DNA of 57,295 nucleotides. Origin: Parabacteroides faecalis. GTDB taxonomy: Bacteria > Bacteroidota > Bacteroidia > Bacteroidales > Tannerellaceae. The position numbers were made by a program, and so were the translations under genes. The stretch covers positions 1-57,295 of the forward strand of contig NZ_JAKZMM010000027.1 in assembly GCF_022809355.1 (NCBI RefSeq), given 5' to 3'. The notes beneath the pieces are model-generated. The model worked only from the letters and a program-made list of their open reading frames with translations, was not told where the DNA came from and made no database searches. Shown here piece by piece: positions 7,786 through 17,134 of this stretch. Every line of letters starts with the position of its first letter. Position 1 is the stretch's first letter.

Positions 7786-9258
7786 TTAGATTTCTTTCCG
7801 AAGACGGGCTACCGGAATACCCAGTTGCTCGCGGTATTTGGCTACCGTACGGCGGGCAATGACATATCCCTTCTCTTTCAGGATAGCAGCCAGTTCCTCA
7901 TCGGTCAATGGTTTCCGTTTGTCTTCGTTATCCACATGCTCCTTTACGATCTTCTTGACTTCGCGGGTTGAGATTTCTTCTCCGCTATCGGTCTGCATGG
8001 ATTCAGAGAAGAAGTATTTCAGCGGATAAATACCGAAGTTGGTCTGTACGTATTTACTGTTGCTGACTCTCGAAATCGTAGAGATATCGTATCCGCTCCG
8101 TTCTGCCACATCTTTCAGGATCATCGGATGGAGTGACGATTCATCCCCCGTCAGGAAGAAGTCTTTCTGTAAGTAGATAATGGCTTCCATCGTGCGTTGT
8201 AAGGTCTCCTGACGCTGTTTGACCGCGTCGATGAAGCATTGGGCCGAATCGAGTTTCTGCTTTACAAATTGTACGGCATTCTTCCGGTCGCTGGTCTGAT
8301 TGGCCTTGTTGCTCGTATAGTCGTGAAACATATCAACATATTCCTGATTGATGCGTAAATCCGGAATACCCCGGTTGTTCATCGACAACGTGATCTCACC
8401 ATTGTTCGAATCGACGATAAAATCCGGTATGATCTGGCTCATGGCTGTTTCCATCGTTCCTCCCCAGGCAATACCGGGCTTGGGATCTAAGAGCGTAATC
8501 TCACGGATACTCTTTTTCAGGGTCTCTTCCGAGATGTTCAGTCCGCGCAGTATTTTATCATAATGCTTCCGGGTAAATTCCTCGAAATAATCAGTCAGGA
8601 TCCGGATGGCAATCCGTGTCTCCGGTGTCTGTTCTTTCTTCTGTAATTGAATCAGCAGACATTCCTGCAGATTACGTGCTCCTACACCATAAGGCTCGAA
8701 ATCCTGGATGATCTGCAGGATGGGATAAATATCTTTTTCCTCCACATCCAGACCTGCCTGGAAAACCAGGTCGTCTGCTATGGCCCCCAGATCACGGCGC
8801 AGATACCCGTCGTCGTCAATATTCCCGATGATGTATTCAGCTGTCTTCATTTCTTTTTCAGGAAGATTGCGTAAACGTAATTGCTGGATCAGGAATTCGT
8901 TCAACGACTCACTGACCGAAAACGGGATATCTTCTTTCTTTTCACTCCGTTCACGTATTTCCTGCAATTTATATTCCGGGATATCATCTTCCGACATATA
9001 ATCACCCAATGACAGATCTAAGTCGGCGTCTGATTCTCCGCCTTCCGTATTGTCCCTGTCATCCGGATCGGTATGTTCTGCGGTATCAAAATCATCTTCC
9101 GGCACGTCCTTGCCTTCTTCCAAGGCAGGGTTTTCTTCCAGCTCATGTTTGACTTTCTCTTCCAACTCAATAGCAGGAAGTTCCAGCAAGCGGATCAATT
9201 GAATCTGCTGGGGAGAAAGCTTCTGTTGAAGCTGTTGACGTAACTGTTGTTTTAACAT
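7786..9258 (-). CDS. rpoN: RNA polymerase sigma-54 factor
   Basis: A 490-residue sigma-54. The glutamine-rich N-terminal activator-interacting region (QQLRQQLQQKLSPQQIQL) and the acidic linker around residues 50-100 are typical. The core-binding and DNA-binding domains follow, and the RpoN box ARRTVAKYRE is at about 468-477, near the C-terminus. It would direct transcription from -24/-12 promoters with AAA+ activators. It is the first gene of a minus-strand operon with the PAP2-like gene, gcvH, purE and ispG; a -7 box sits about 30 bp upstream. Confidence 0.97.
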   Translation of the reverse strand: MLKQQLRQQLQQKLSPQQIQLIRLLELPAIELEEKVKHELEENPALEEGKDVPEDDFDTAEHTDPDDRDNTEGGESDADLDLSLGDYMSEDDIPEYKLQEIRERSEKKEDIPFSVSESLNEFLIQQLRLRNLPEKEMKTAEYIIGNIDDDGYLRRDLGAIADDLVFQAGLDVEEKDIYPILQIIQDFEPYGVGARNLQECLLIQLQKKEQTPETRIAIRILTDYFEEFTRKHYDKILRGLNISEETLKKSIREITLLDPKPGIAWGGTMETAMSQIIPDFIVDSNNGEITLSMNNRGIPDLRINQEYVDMFHDYTSNKANQTSDRKNAVQFVKQKLDSAQCFIDAVKQRQETLQRTMEAIIYLQKDFFLTGDESSLHPMILKDVAERSGYDISTISRVSNSKYVQTNFGIYPLKYFFSESMQTDSGEEISTREVKKIVKEHVDNEDKRKPLTDEELAAILKEKGYVIARRTVAKYREQLGIPVARLRKEI

Positions 9259-9288
9259 ATCAAATTATCGTTAGCCTGAATGATTATG

Positions 9289-9296
9289 CAAATATA
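9289..9296 (-). promoter_or_regulatory. Candidate -7 box for rpoN operon
   Basis: The minus strand reads TATATTTG, a TAnnTTTG match about 30 bp upstream of the rpoN start. A clear -33 TTTG at standard spacing is not seen. Confidence 0.45.
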
Positions 9297-9361
9297 GTTT
9301 TTTATAGACAAATCCTTTCGTCTTTTTCTTGAAATTTCTTGTATAGCCAGGATTCAATCTG

Positions 9362-9369
9362 TAAGTTTG
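9362..9369 (+). promoter_or_regulatory. Candidate -7 box for the GH43-like gene
   Basis: TAAGTTTG matches TAnnTTTG about 40 bp upstream of the GH43-like start. It is divergent from the rpoN promoter. Confidence 0.5.
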
Positions 9370-9409
9370 CAATATGCGTTGCGGTTCATAATCTTAAAAA
9401 CTAACATAT

Positions 9410-10528
9410 ATGTGGAAAACATTTTGCTTGTCCCTGTTAGTAGCAGGACTATTTTCATGCCAGGAGGGGAAACGCTACCAGTCGTTTAAGCCCGGTGAAA
9501 TCTGGCTCGACAACACGGAGGTGCATATCAATGCCCATGGAGGAGGCATCCTGTACGATGGAGGCCGTTATTATTGGTTTGGTGAACATAAGACGGAAGG
9601 TGAGGCAGGCAACCGGGCCAATGTGGGGGTTCATTGCTATTCATCAGACGATTTGTACAACTGGATAGATGAGGGCATCGCTTTGACGGTAGAACCCGAA
9701 GGTTCGGGTAGTCCGATTGAAAAAGGCTGTATCCTGGAGCGTCCGAAAGTTATCCATAATGCCAAGACCGGGAAATATGTGATGTGGTTCCATCTCGAAC
9801 CGAAAGGGATGGGATACCGGGGTGCACAAAGCGGAGTGGCTGTCAGCGACCGGGTAACGGGTCCGTATCGCTTCTTGCATGCCGGGCGTATCAATGCCGG
9901 GAAATGGGCTGAAAATGCTTCAGACGAGCTGAAAAACGCACCTGTGCCTGCGTTGGAAGATGCCTATTCCGGAGGAAGTCTGCCCGGACATCCTGATTCG
10001 TTGAATATCCACAAGCGTGACCTGGAAAGGGGACAGATGGCCCGTGATATGAATCTGTTTGTCGATGGCGACGGTAAAGCCTATCACATTTATGCGTCGG
10101 AAGAGAACAGTACCTTGCAGATTGCCCAGCTGAATGATGACTATACCGATCACAATGGGGTGTATGTCCGTTGTTTTGCCGGCCGTTTCATGGAAGCTCC
10201 TGCCATGTTCAAGCATAACGGGAAATATTACCTGATGATGTCTGGCTGTACAGGCTGGGCTCCTAATGCAGCCCGTTCGGCGGTAGCCGATTCTATCCTG
10301 GGTGAATGGAAGGAACTGGGGAATCCGTGTATGGATGCCGATTCTGCTACGACCTATCATTCGCAGAGTACGTATATCCTCCCGATGCCCGGACATCCGG
10401 ACAAGTTCATTTATATGGGCGACCGGTGGACTCCCGAGAATGCGATTGACGGTCGTTATATCTGGCTCCCGCTGGAATTTGACGGCGAACGTTTCGTCAT
10501 TCATTGGCAGGATGAATGGAAGATGTAA
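9410..10528 (+). CDS. GH43-like glycoside hydrolase lipoprotein
   Basis: A 372-residue protein with a lipoprotein signal (cysteine at about residue 17), so it is likely surface or periplasmic. It resembles glycoside hydrolase family 43 five-bladed propellers of the galactanase/galactosidase-like subfamilies. Visible markers are INAHGGGILYDGGRYYWFGEHK-like blade 1 (the expected catalytic-base region), a mid-protein NLFVDGDGKAYHIY blade, and RFMEAPAMFKHNGKYYL near residue 260, with the probable general acid glutamate. It would release galactose or arabinose/xylose units from plant or host glycans. It is monocistronic, followed by a strong terminator, and not part of a visible SusC/D locus. Substrate is a guess. 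Confidence 0.82.
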   Translation: MWKTFCLSLLVAGLFSCQEGKRYQSFKPGEIWLDNTEVHINAHGGGILYDGGRYYWFGEHKTEGEAGNRANVGVHCYSSDDLYNWIDEGIALTVEPEGSGSPIEKGCILERPKVIHNAKTGKYVMWFHLEPKGMGYRGAQSGVAVSDRVTGPYRFLHAGRINAGKWAENASDELKNAPVPALEDAYSGGSLPGHPDSLNIHKRDLERGQMARDMNLFVDGDGKAYHIYASEENSTLQIAQLNDDYTDHNGVYVRCFAGRFMEAPAMFKHNGKYYLMMSGCTGWAPNAARSAVADSILGEWKELGNPCMDADSATTYHSQSTYILPMPGHPDKFIYMGDRWTPENAIDGRYIWLPLEFDGERFVIHWQDEWKM

Positions 10529-10539
10529 AGATAATGAAG

Positions 10540-10572
10540 AAAGGGGCGGTTCCTCCCGGAACTACCCCTTTT
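10540..10572. terminator. Strong (probably bidirectional) intrinsic terminator
   Basis: AAAGGGG pairs with CCCCTTT and an inner GTTCC pairs with GGAAC around a short loop, followed by a T-run on the plus strand; an A-run precedes it. It separates the convergent GH43-like gene and the beta-helix lipoprotein gene, so it can serve both strands. Confidence 0.8.
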
Positions 10573-10611
10573 ACATGATACAAGTTTTATTATGAGTTTG
10601 TGTGTGTCTTT

Positions 10612-11919
10612 TTATTCGGCTCCTTTGCAAGTGATGTCTGTTGCCAAGGTGATATAGTTCAGAACAGAAGTACCTTCTACCAATGCATCTTCTGTTTCAG
10701 CTGTTTCAGTTGTCAGACACATGCCTTTTCCGGCTACCAGGGCGTTGTAGATAGAAGCTTGTGTACCGGCACGTAAACGGATACCTTGTTTGCTGCCACC
10801 GTTACCGATCAATGTCAGGTTAGCCAATGTCGGATGAGCAACCGGAGTAGCGGCGAAGTTATCACCGTTGTTGTCACATTCCATCAAGCAGTCACAGTCA
10901 TAACCCAGTGATTCTTCTGCTTCCTGATAAGCGACCATGAACTGACCGTTACCGTTCCATCCTTCTGTCCAGTCGAATGAGTCATCGCTGCAGCTTACGG
11001 CGATTACATTCTTCACGTTTACGCTACCACCGAAGAATTCAAAACCATCATCAGATCCTTTGTATGCCTGGCAGTATTCGATGGTCGTACCATTACCCAC
11101 GCCGTAGAATGTGAATCCGTTGGCTTCGTGTTCTGAGTCGAATGCATAACCGCTGTATTCGATACGCAGGTATTTCAATACACCTGAGTTGTCTGCATCA
11201 TCGTTGCCACCATAAGTTGCGTCACCGATTTCAGATTTACCTGTACCACCTTCTACATTCGAATGTGCCTTACCGCAGATGTGGATACCACCCCAGGCTC
11301 CGGCTTCTTTCTTGGTAGCTGTCATGACGATCGGGTTTTCGGCTGTACCTTCAGCTACGATCTTGGCTCCTTGCTGGATCAGGATATAATCCACTTTGTC
11401 ATCGTCGGCTTCTGCTACGATGGTAACGCCTTCCGGAATAGTCAGGGTAGCGCCTGTCTCTACGATATAGTCACCGCTTAACATGTATTTTTTGTTGGCT
11501 TCCAAAGTCTTGTCTTCCGACAGGGTACCGGTCAGGGTTTCTACGGCTTCCTGATCAGCTTTGTTGTCACCGCCTTCTTCGGTTGTCAGTGTCCATCCGG
11601 CTGTCCAGTTGTTGTCGGCTGAGACAGCTCCCTGATAAGCGGCTGCTGTAAAGAAGCTGTTTACGCTTGGCATATCCGCTCCACCATCGATGGTTCCTAC
11701 GAACAGGTTGCTGAAAGTATTGCTGAAATCGAAGTTGATGGTATTGTGATTTGCTTCAGCCTGAAATAATTCAGAAGAATAACCGGTTGCTTCACCGTCC
11801 GGGTTTTCTGTACCATCTGTATTGGGATTGTCTGTTGGATCGTCTTCGTCACATGATGTGAAAGCAATCATGGCTGAAATAGCTGCCATGGATAAGAATT
11901 TCAAATTAGATGTTTTCAT
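10612..11919 (-). CDS. Surface lipoprotein with a parallel beta-helix-like body
   Basis: A 435-residue protein with a lipoprotein signal (cysteine about residue 23 followed by an acidic DEDDPTDNPNTDG stretch, typical of surface-exported Bacteroidetes lipoproteins). The body from about residue 130 has repeated short strands and Gly/Asn turns (GATLTIPEGVTIVAE, GAKIVAEGTAENPIVMTA, GVLKYLRIEYSGY) that resemble a right-handed beta-helix. It lies 55 bp downstream of a TonB-dependent receptor on the same strand, so it is probably the receptor's surface partner. The ligand is not evident; I do not recognise a named family. Confidence 0.78.
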   Translation of the reverse strand: MKTSNLKFLSMAAISAMIAFTSCDEDDPTDNPNTDGTENPDGEATGYSSELFQAEANHNTINFDFSNTFSNLFVGTIDGGADMPSVNSFFTAAAYQGAVSADNNWTAGWTLTTEEGGDNKADQEAVETLTGTLSEDKTLEANKKYMLSGDYIVETGATLTIPEGVTIVAEADDDKVDYILIQQGAKIVAEGTAENPIVMTATKKEAGAWGGIHICGKAHSNVEGGTGKSEIGDATYGGNDDADNSGVLKYLRIEYSGYAFDSEHEANGFTFYGVGNGTTIEYCQAYKGSDDGFEFFGGSVNVKNVIAVSCSDDSFDWTEGWNGNGQFMVAYQEAEESLGYDCDCLMECDNNGDNFAATPVAHPTLANLTLIGNGGSKQGIRLRAGTQASIYNALVAGKGMCLTTETAETEDALVEGTSVLNYITLATDITCKGAE

Positions 11920-11974
11920 ACCTGAATTTTTTTTGAATATGTTATTAATATCTTACTAGTTAGCTGATTTGTCT

Positions 11975-14653
11975 TTATAAAGCGTAGCTGAATCCGATTT
12001 CGAATCCGGTACCGCGTTTGAACCGTTCCACTTCCAGGTTATCGCCGTTCTTTGTCTCCTGCTTGAATACGATGTCCTGGTTCAGCAGATCGCTTACTTC
12101 CAGTTTCAGACTGAAGTGATCGTTCAGTTTGTAGCTGGCTACGAAGTCGAGGGTATGTACCGGCAGCTGTTTCTCATCTCCCAGTCCGGAGATACCGACT
12201 GCGTGGATACGCGGACCCTGCAGGTTGTAAAGCAAGGTAGCTGTCAGCGGATTTTCGTTCTTGATCGTCGGTGAATAGGTGATATCGGCGTTCAGCAGGT
12301 AGGGTGAAGCTCCCTGGAGGGCACGTTGGTCGTTGGTATAGGCGCCTCCGTCTTCCGGCAGTTTCACGTTGGTGTACATAAACGAACCGTTCATGCCTAC
12401 CCGGACATCCCGGATCAATTCACGTCTGAATTCGATTTCCACACCGGCTGCGATACCTGTGCTGGCATTCTGGAATGAGTGAACGGCTGCTCCTCCCGAG
12501 AGGGTCTGTGTCCGTTCGATCGGGTCTTGCAGTACCTTGCCATAGCCGGTTACGGCAATCATGTTGTTTACGTTGTTCGAATCAAAGAACTCATACCGCA
12601 AATCCAGGTTGTAGTTGTATCCGTTCTTCAGATCGGCGTTACCACGGATTTGAGAAGAACCGTAGGATTCCTGATAAAGGAACGGGGCCATTTCGATGAA
12701 CGACGGACGGGTTACGGTACGTGATACCGACAGACGCAGGCTGTTGGACGGGTCGAGGGTATATTTCATGTTCACGGCCGGGAACAGGTCATCCGAGTTC
12801 AACTCGTTCCGTTTGGCTTGTCCGCCGTCGGTAGCATAGTTTACCCATTGTTCGCTCCGTTCGTAACGTAATCCTACGTTCATCATGAAGTTCTCCATCG
12901 GATAGAATTCCGTTTCAGCAAAGGCGGCGTAGATCGTATGTCCTGCCTCGTACTGGTCTTTGGGTTGCTGGTCACGGTTGATGACGATCGTACCGTTCTG
13001 CACATTGTCATATCCCATGAAGTTGCTGGTGATATAGGTATCCGTAATTTCCGGATTGAGTTTGCTCAGGTTGTAATAGAAACGGGTTGAGTTGAAATCG
13101 CGCTGTTTGTCTTTATAGACAGCACCGAAGCGAAGGAAGTTCTTGTCGCTGAAGCGATAGATGGAACGGATGTCTCCTACCCACTCATCCTCATTCAGGG
13201 CTCCGAAGTAGCGCATGGTTTCCTGTCGGTTCAGCTTGAAGAGCTTCAGCTCGTCTCCGTCTTTCTCGAACATCAGCTGACGGCGGTCCGGTTCGTTACT
13301 TCCGGTCTTGCTGTACGATCCGCTCCAGTTCAGTTCCCACTGGCTTCCGAACTCATGGTGTCCGTTGATCTGGTGGTTCTGCAAGGAGTAGATGTGGGTT
13401 GTATTGTTGTTGCCGATCAGGTTATGATCTTCGTAGTCGGTACCTTCCCGGCGCATATACGTATCTACAATGTTGCGGGAGTAGAAGAACGTATATCCGA
13501 TCCGGTCGGCGGTACGTAAGGTATATGACAGATTGGCCAGAGCACCCAGCTTCAGCTCTTCTGCATAACTGTTATAATTGAATAGGTCTAGTGTACTACC
13601 TCCTGCCTCCAGCGTACGGAAGAAAGCATCCCGCATGGTCTGCTGTCCGTTGCTGGCAGAAAAAGAAGCCAGCAGGCTCAGGGTCTGGTCTCCTACCGCC
13701 CAGTCTTTTCCTCCGGCGATGTTACCGCTGAAATTAGGCAGACTGATTTTTTTCTTGACATCGAAGGTGGTGTTGAACGGATTTTCATTTTTGACAGCCG
13801 TTTCAAACTCGGTTTTCTCCATGTTGATGAAACGAGAGTCGATTCCGGGATTCTTGAACAGCGACTGTGCCCGGTCCATTGAATAGAAATCCTGCAAGAG
13901 GGTATTGAACTGGCCTCCCATATTGAAACCGATGTTGAAGAAGTCCCCTCCGGTACTTTCTTTGGTACTGATGTCAATATGAGCCCCTGAATAATCGGCA
14001 AAGGTATTGGCTTCATACACTTTGCTCACGGTGATGTTTTTTACGGTCGATGTTGGAAACAGGTCCAATGGAATCAGCTTGTTGTCGGGGTTGGGCGAGG
14101 CTATCGGAAGCCCGTTCAATGTCGTTGTGCTATAGCGGTCTCCCAAGCCACGTACAATCAGTTGTCCGGCCGAGGCGATCGAAATACCGGTAATCTTCTT
14201 GACACCTTCCTCTACGTTTGAAATACCTTTGATAGACATTTCTTTTGATCCGATGTTTTCTACAGCTACCGATGCTTTTTTACGTTCCAGCAGCAGTGCC
14301 TTCTCTCCTTCCAGGTTTTTACGGGCTACGACTGTTACCTCGTTCAGCTGTTTGTCGTCCGAGCTCAGGGTGATCTCCAGGTCCTGTGCCTTGGTTGCAT
14401 CCACCGGTATTTCCTGTGTCTGATAGGATACATACGAAATGATCAGGGTATAGGACTTATTTTCCAGTTCGGGCAATTCAAACTTACCGTCGAAGTCGGT
14501 AATGGTTCCCATTGTCGTTCCGGCTACCTGGATAGTAGCTCCGATCAAAGGTTCTTTGGTGACTTTGTCGACCACGGTTCCCTTGATGTTTTCGGCTTGT
14601 ACAAAAGCCGTTGTTGCTGAAAGCGTCAGTAGTAAAGAAGCTAATTTATGCAT
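11975..14653 (-). CDS. TonB-dependent outer-membrane receptor with carboxypeptidase-regulatory N-domain
   Basis: An 892-residue receptor with a signal peptide (cleavage near residue 20, VQA-EN), then a CarboxypepD_reg-like beta domain (IKGTVVDKVTKEPLIGATIQV, residues 23-110). A plug domain follows around 130-250 with the LIVRGLGDRYSTTTLNG segment, then a 22-strand barrel ending in the characteristic terminal aromatic/hydrophobic strand. It imports a ligand across the outer membrane with TonB/ExbBD energy. It is not a SusC type: it is shorter and no SusD follows. The adjacent downstream lipoprotein is the likely accessory. Its cargo is unknown. Confidence 0.92.
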   Translation of the reverse strand: MHKLASLLLTLSATTAFVQAENIKGTVVDKVTKEPLIGATIQVAGTTMGTITDFDGKFELPELENKSYTLIISYVSYQTQEIPVDATKAQDLEITLSSDDKQLNEVTVVARKNLEGEKALLLERKKASVAVENIGSKEMSIKGISNVEEGVKKITGISIASAGQLIVRGLGDRYSTTTLNGLPIASPNPDNKLIPLDLFPTSTVKNITVSKVYEANTFADYSGAHIDISTKESTGGDFFNIGFNMGGQFNTLLQDFYSMDRAQSLFKNPGIDSRFINMEKTEFETAVKNENPFNTTFDVKKKISLPNFSGNIAGGKDWAVGDQTLSLLASFSASNGQQTMRDAFFRTLEAGGSTLDLFNYNSYAEELKLGALANLSYTLRTADRIGYTFFYSRNIVDTYMRREGTDYEDHNLIGNNNTTHIYSLQNHQINGHHEFGSQWELNWSGSYSKTGSNEPDRRQLMFEKDGDELKLFKLNRQETMRYFGALNEDEWVGDIRSIYRFSDKNFLRFGAVYKDKQRDFNSTRFYYNLSKLNPEITDTYITSNFMGYDNVQNGTIVINRDQQPKDQYEAGHTIYAAFAETEFYPMENFMMNVGLRYERSEQWVNYATDGGQAKRNELNSDDLFPAVNMKYTLDPSNSLRLSVSRTVTRPSFIEMAPFLYQESYGSSQIRGNADLKNGYNYNLDLRYEFFDSNNVNNMIAVTGYGKVLQDPIERTQTLSGGAAVHSFQNASTGIAAGVEIEFRRELIRDVRVGMNGSFMYTNVKLPEDGGAYTNDQRALQGASPYLLNADITYSPTIKNENPLTATLLYNLQGPRIHAVGISGLGDEKQLPVHTLDFVASYKLNDHFSLKLEVSDLLNQDIVFKQETKNGDNLEVERFKRGTGFEIGFSYAL

Positions 14654-14690
14654 CGTTAATCAATTATTCTCGTTTTCATTTTTCACACTG

Positions 14691-14698
14691 CAAAAGTA
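14691..14698 (-). promoter_or_regulatory. Candidate -7 box for the TonB receptor operon
   Basis: The minus strand reads TACTTTTG, a TAnnTTTG match about 38 bp before the receptor start. Confidence 0.5.
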
Positions 14699-14849
14699 GA
14701 GGCCCCCTGTTTCTTCAGCGTGTCAATCAGTTTATGATTGCTTTACATTCGTGTGTGAATCCTGTTTCAGATATTTCATTTTCGTTAATACAGCAAGGGG
14801 GAATTGTTAATTATTAATTCGTGCCGTTTTCATTTTCCTTCAAAAAAAC

Positions 14850-14857
14850 TATTTTTG
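14850..14857 (+). promoter_or_regulatory. Candidate -7 box for the dut operon
   Basis: TATTTTTG matches TAnnTTTG 23 bp before the dut start, giving a very short leader for the dut-TPR-DUF4292-EnvC gene set. Confidence 0.5.
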
Positions 14858-14879
14858 CACTTCATAAAAGAAAGATCGA

Positions 14880-15314
14880 ATGAAAGTACAGATTATCAAT
14901 AAATCGCATCACCCACTGCCGGCTTATGCCACAACGCAGTCGGCCGGCATGGATATCCGTGCCAACCTCTCTGAACCGGTAGAGATCAAACCGCTTGAAC
15001 GGAAGCTGATCCCGACAGGACTTTACATTGCCTTGCCCGACGGATACGAAGCACAGATGCGTCCGCGGAGTGGCCTGGCCATCAAGCATGGTATTACCTT
15101 ATTAAATACACCGGGAACCATTGATGCCGATTACCGGGGAGAAATCGGGGTGATTCTGGTCAATCTCTCCAACGAACCTTTTGTCGTGAACGACGGAGAA
15201 CGGATCTGCCAGATGGTCATTGCTGCCTATAAACAGGTGGAATGGGAAGCGGTCGAAGTGCTTGACGATACCGAACGGGGTGCCGGTGGTTTCGGTCACA
15301 CAGGGAAAATCTGA
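14880..15314 (+). CDS. dut: Deoxyuridine 5'-triphosphate nucleotidohydrolase
   Basis: dUTPase (144 residues, trimeric type) hydrolyses dUTP to dUMP and pyrophosphate, keeping uracil out of DNA. The conserved motifs are visible: AGMDIRA (motif 1, about 22-28), PRSGLA (motif 2), [14 protein letters not shown] (motif 3), and the C-terminal [10 protein letters not shown] (motif 5) that closes over the active site. It starts the plus-strand set dut-TPR-DUF4292-EnvC. A degenerate GTAGAG-type hairpin lies between it and the next gene, and an AATTGAAAATTG-type repeat begins right after the stop. Confidence 0.97.
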   Translation: MKVQIINKSHHPLPAYATTQSAGMDIRANLSEPVEIKPLERKLIPTGLYIALPDGYEAQMRPRSGLAIKHGITLLNTPGTIDADYRGEIGVILVNLSNEPFVVNDGERICQMVIAAYKQVEWEAVEVLDDTERGAGGFGHTGKI

Positions 15315-15344
15315 TCAATTGAAAATGGAAAATTGAAAATTTTG

Positions 15345-15369
15345 GAGACGCGGCACGCTACGTCTCTAC
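15345..15369. repeat. Isolated degenerate REP-like palindrome
   Basis: GAGACG and CGTCTC pair, with the outer ...CTCTAC end shared with the 142-bp repeat family. It lies between dut and the TPR gene. The centre is imperfect. It appears to be a solitary relative of the arrays at 19.4-20.2 and 46-57 kb. Confidence 0.6.
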
Positions 15370-15382
15370 ATATATAGGTATT

Positions 15383-17134
15383 ATGTTTAGACAATTATCT
15401 TATTGGTTATCGTTGTGGCTCCTGTTGCCTGCCGGACTTTGGGCTTCGGATGTCAAGACACCGGTTCAGGCATCGTTGAATCAGCTTTCTCCGGAGCAGC
15501 AGCGTAAGTTTGATTATTTCTATTACGAAGCAGCCAACCTGAAGAATGCGGGCAAGTATGATGCGGCCTACGACCTCTTCTCCTATTGCCTGTCTTTGGA
15601 TACGGCTTCTTCTCCGGTCTTGTATGAGCTGGCGATGTTTCAGCTCCAGCGGAATCGTCCCGAGAAGGCGGTCGAGATGCTCAAGAGCGCCGTTGCCCAT
15701 AGCGATGATAACTTCACCTACCGGATGACACTGGCGGGCTTATACCGGAATTTAGGCATGTATGGCGAAGCCTCTGATTCCTACGAAGAGCTGGTGAAAC
15801 GGTATCCCGATAAAAGCGAACTGAATTATTACCTGGCGGATGCCCTGACGCAGGAAGGTGAGATCGGAGCAGCGATCGATGCGTACAACGTGCTCGAGTC
15901 GACCATGGGAATGAATGAAACCCTTTCCCTGCAGAAGTTCAAGTTGTACCAGACCCTGAAACAGCCCGACAAAGCTTTCGAGGAGATTGAGAAGCTGGCC
16001 AACAAGTATCCGATGAATGCCCGTTACCGTTTGCTGATGGGTGACCTCCATCTGGAGAACGAGGAGACGGAGAAGGCCCTGGCCTGCTATCAGCAAGCGC
16101 ATGAGATTGATCCGGATGATCCGCGTTATATCGTCTCCATGGCGAATTATTACGATCAGACGGGTGATAAGGAAGCAGCCGAACAGGAAATACGGGATGC
16201 CCTGGTGAATGAGAAACTGGATGTGGAGACCAAGGTGGGGATTCTTTCCCGCTACGTACAGCGTCTGCAGCAGACCCAGCAGGGAATCGAGAATGCCAAT
16301 TCTCTGTTCCAGACGTTGCTGGACCAGCATCCGGAGGATACCGAGCTGAAACTGATGTATGGCAGCCTGCTGATGGCTCAGCAAAAGGAGGAAGAGGCGA
16401 AGTTCCAGTTCCAGCTGGTGACGGAGATGGAACCTTCCAACGAAGGGGCATGGCAGCAGTTGCTGAATATCTCCCTCAAGGGGGAGGATATTCCGGAGGT
16501 GATCCGTATCTGTACCCGTTGCAAAGAGTTGTTCCCGGAGGCTCCCGAATATTATTTCTACCTGGGTATCGGGTATTATATGCAGGAGAAATACCAGGAA
16601 TCGCTGGATACGTATTATGCCGGACTGAAGATCATCCCCGAGGGGAACGGCGTGGTGAAGTCTAACTTCTACGGACAGATCGGGGATCTCTATTACCAGA
16701 TGGAGAAGATGGACGAAGCTTATAAGGCCTACGATGAGGCCCTGAAATACAACGAGAACAATGCTCCGGTATTGAACAACTACAGTTATTTCCTGACTCT
16801 CGACAAGAAGGATCTGAAGAAGGCGGAGCGTATGGCTGCCCAGTGTATCAAGCTGGAGCCCGACAATGCTACCTATCTGGATACCTATGCCTGGGTGTTC
16901 TTCGTGCAGGGTAATTATACGCTGGCCAAGATTTATATTGAGAATGCCTTGTCGAAAGACAAGACAAACAGTGCCGAGCTGGTGGATCACTATGGGGATA
17001 TCCTGTATATGAGCGGTGAGAAAGACAAGGCGCTCGAACAGTGGAAGAAGGCGAAGGAGATGGGAAAGGATACCGATGTCCTCAAACAGAAGATCGCCAA
17101 AGGTATTTATATTGAAGATACAGAAAGCAAATGA
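15383..17134 (+). CDS. Tetratricopeptide-repeat protein, exported
   Basis: A 583-residue protein with an N-terminal signal peptide (cleavage near residue 22, LWA-SD) followed by about 13 TPR-type helical pairs. Repeats such as APVLYELAMFQLQRN, YRLLMGDLHLENEE, YYFYLGIGYYMQEKYQESLDTY and YGDILYMSGEKDKALEQWKKA are visible. TPR arrays mediate protein-protein contacts; no catalytic domain is seen. It overlaps the following DUF4292 gene by 4 bp (ATGA). The conserved neighbourhood with DUF4292 and EnvC-like genes suggests an envelope-assembly role, which is inference. Confidence 0.9.
   Translation: MFRQLSYWLSLWLLLPAGLWASDVKTPVQASLNQLSPEQQRKFDYFYYEAANLKNAGKYDAAYDLFSYCLSLDTASSPVLYELAMFQLQRNRPEKAVEMLKSAVAHSDDNFTYRMTLAGLYRNLGMYGEASDSYEELVKRYPDKSELNYYLADALTQEGEIGAAIDAYNVLESTMGMNETLSLQKFKLYQTLKQPDKAFEEIEKLANKYPMNARYRLLMGDLHLENEETEKALACYQQAHEIDPDDPRYIVSMANYYDQTGDKEAAEQEIRDALVNEKLDVETKVGILSRYVQRLQQTQQGIENANSLFQTLLDQHPEDTELKLMYGSLLMAQQKEEEAKFQFQLVTEMEPSNEGAWQQLLNISLKGEDIPEVIRICTRCKELFPEAPEYYFYLGIGYYMQEKYQESLDTYYAGLKIIPEGNGVVKSNFYGQIGDLYYQMEKMDEAYKAYDEALKYNENNAPVLNNYSYFLTLDKKDLKKAERMAAQCIKLEPDNATYLDTYAWVFFVQGNYTLAKIYIENALSKDKTNSAELVDHYGDILYMSGEKDKALEQWKKAKEMGKDTDVLKQKIAKGIYIEDTESK

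Noticed and set aside
15752-16990. 412-codon minus-strand frame opposite the TPR gene
   Set aside because: It is antisense to a clear TPR protein with signal peptide; the antisense product has Leu/Ile/His-rich composition with no recognisable domain.
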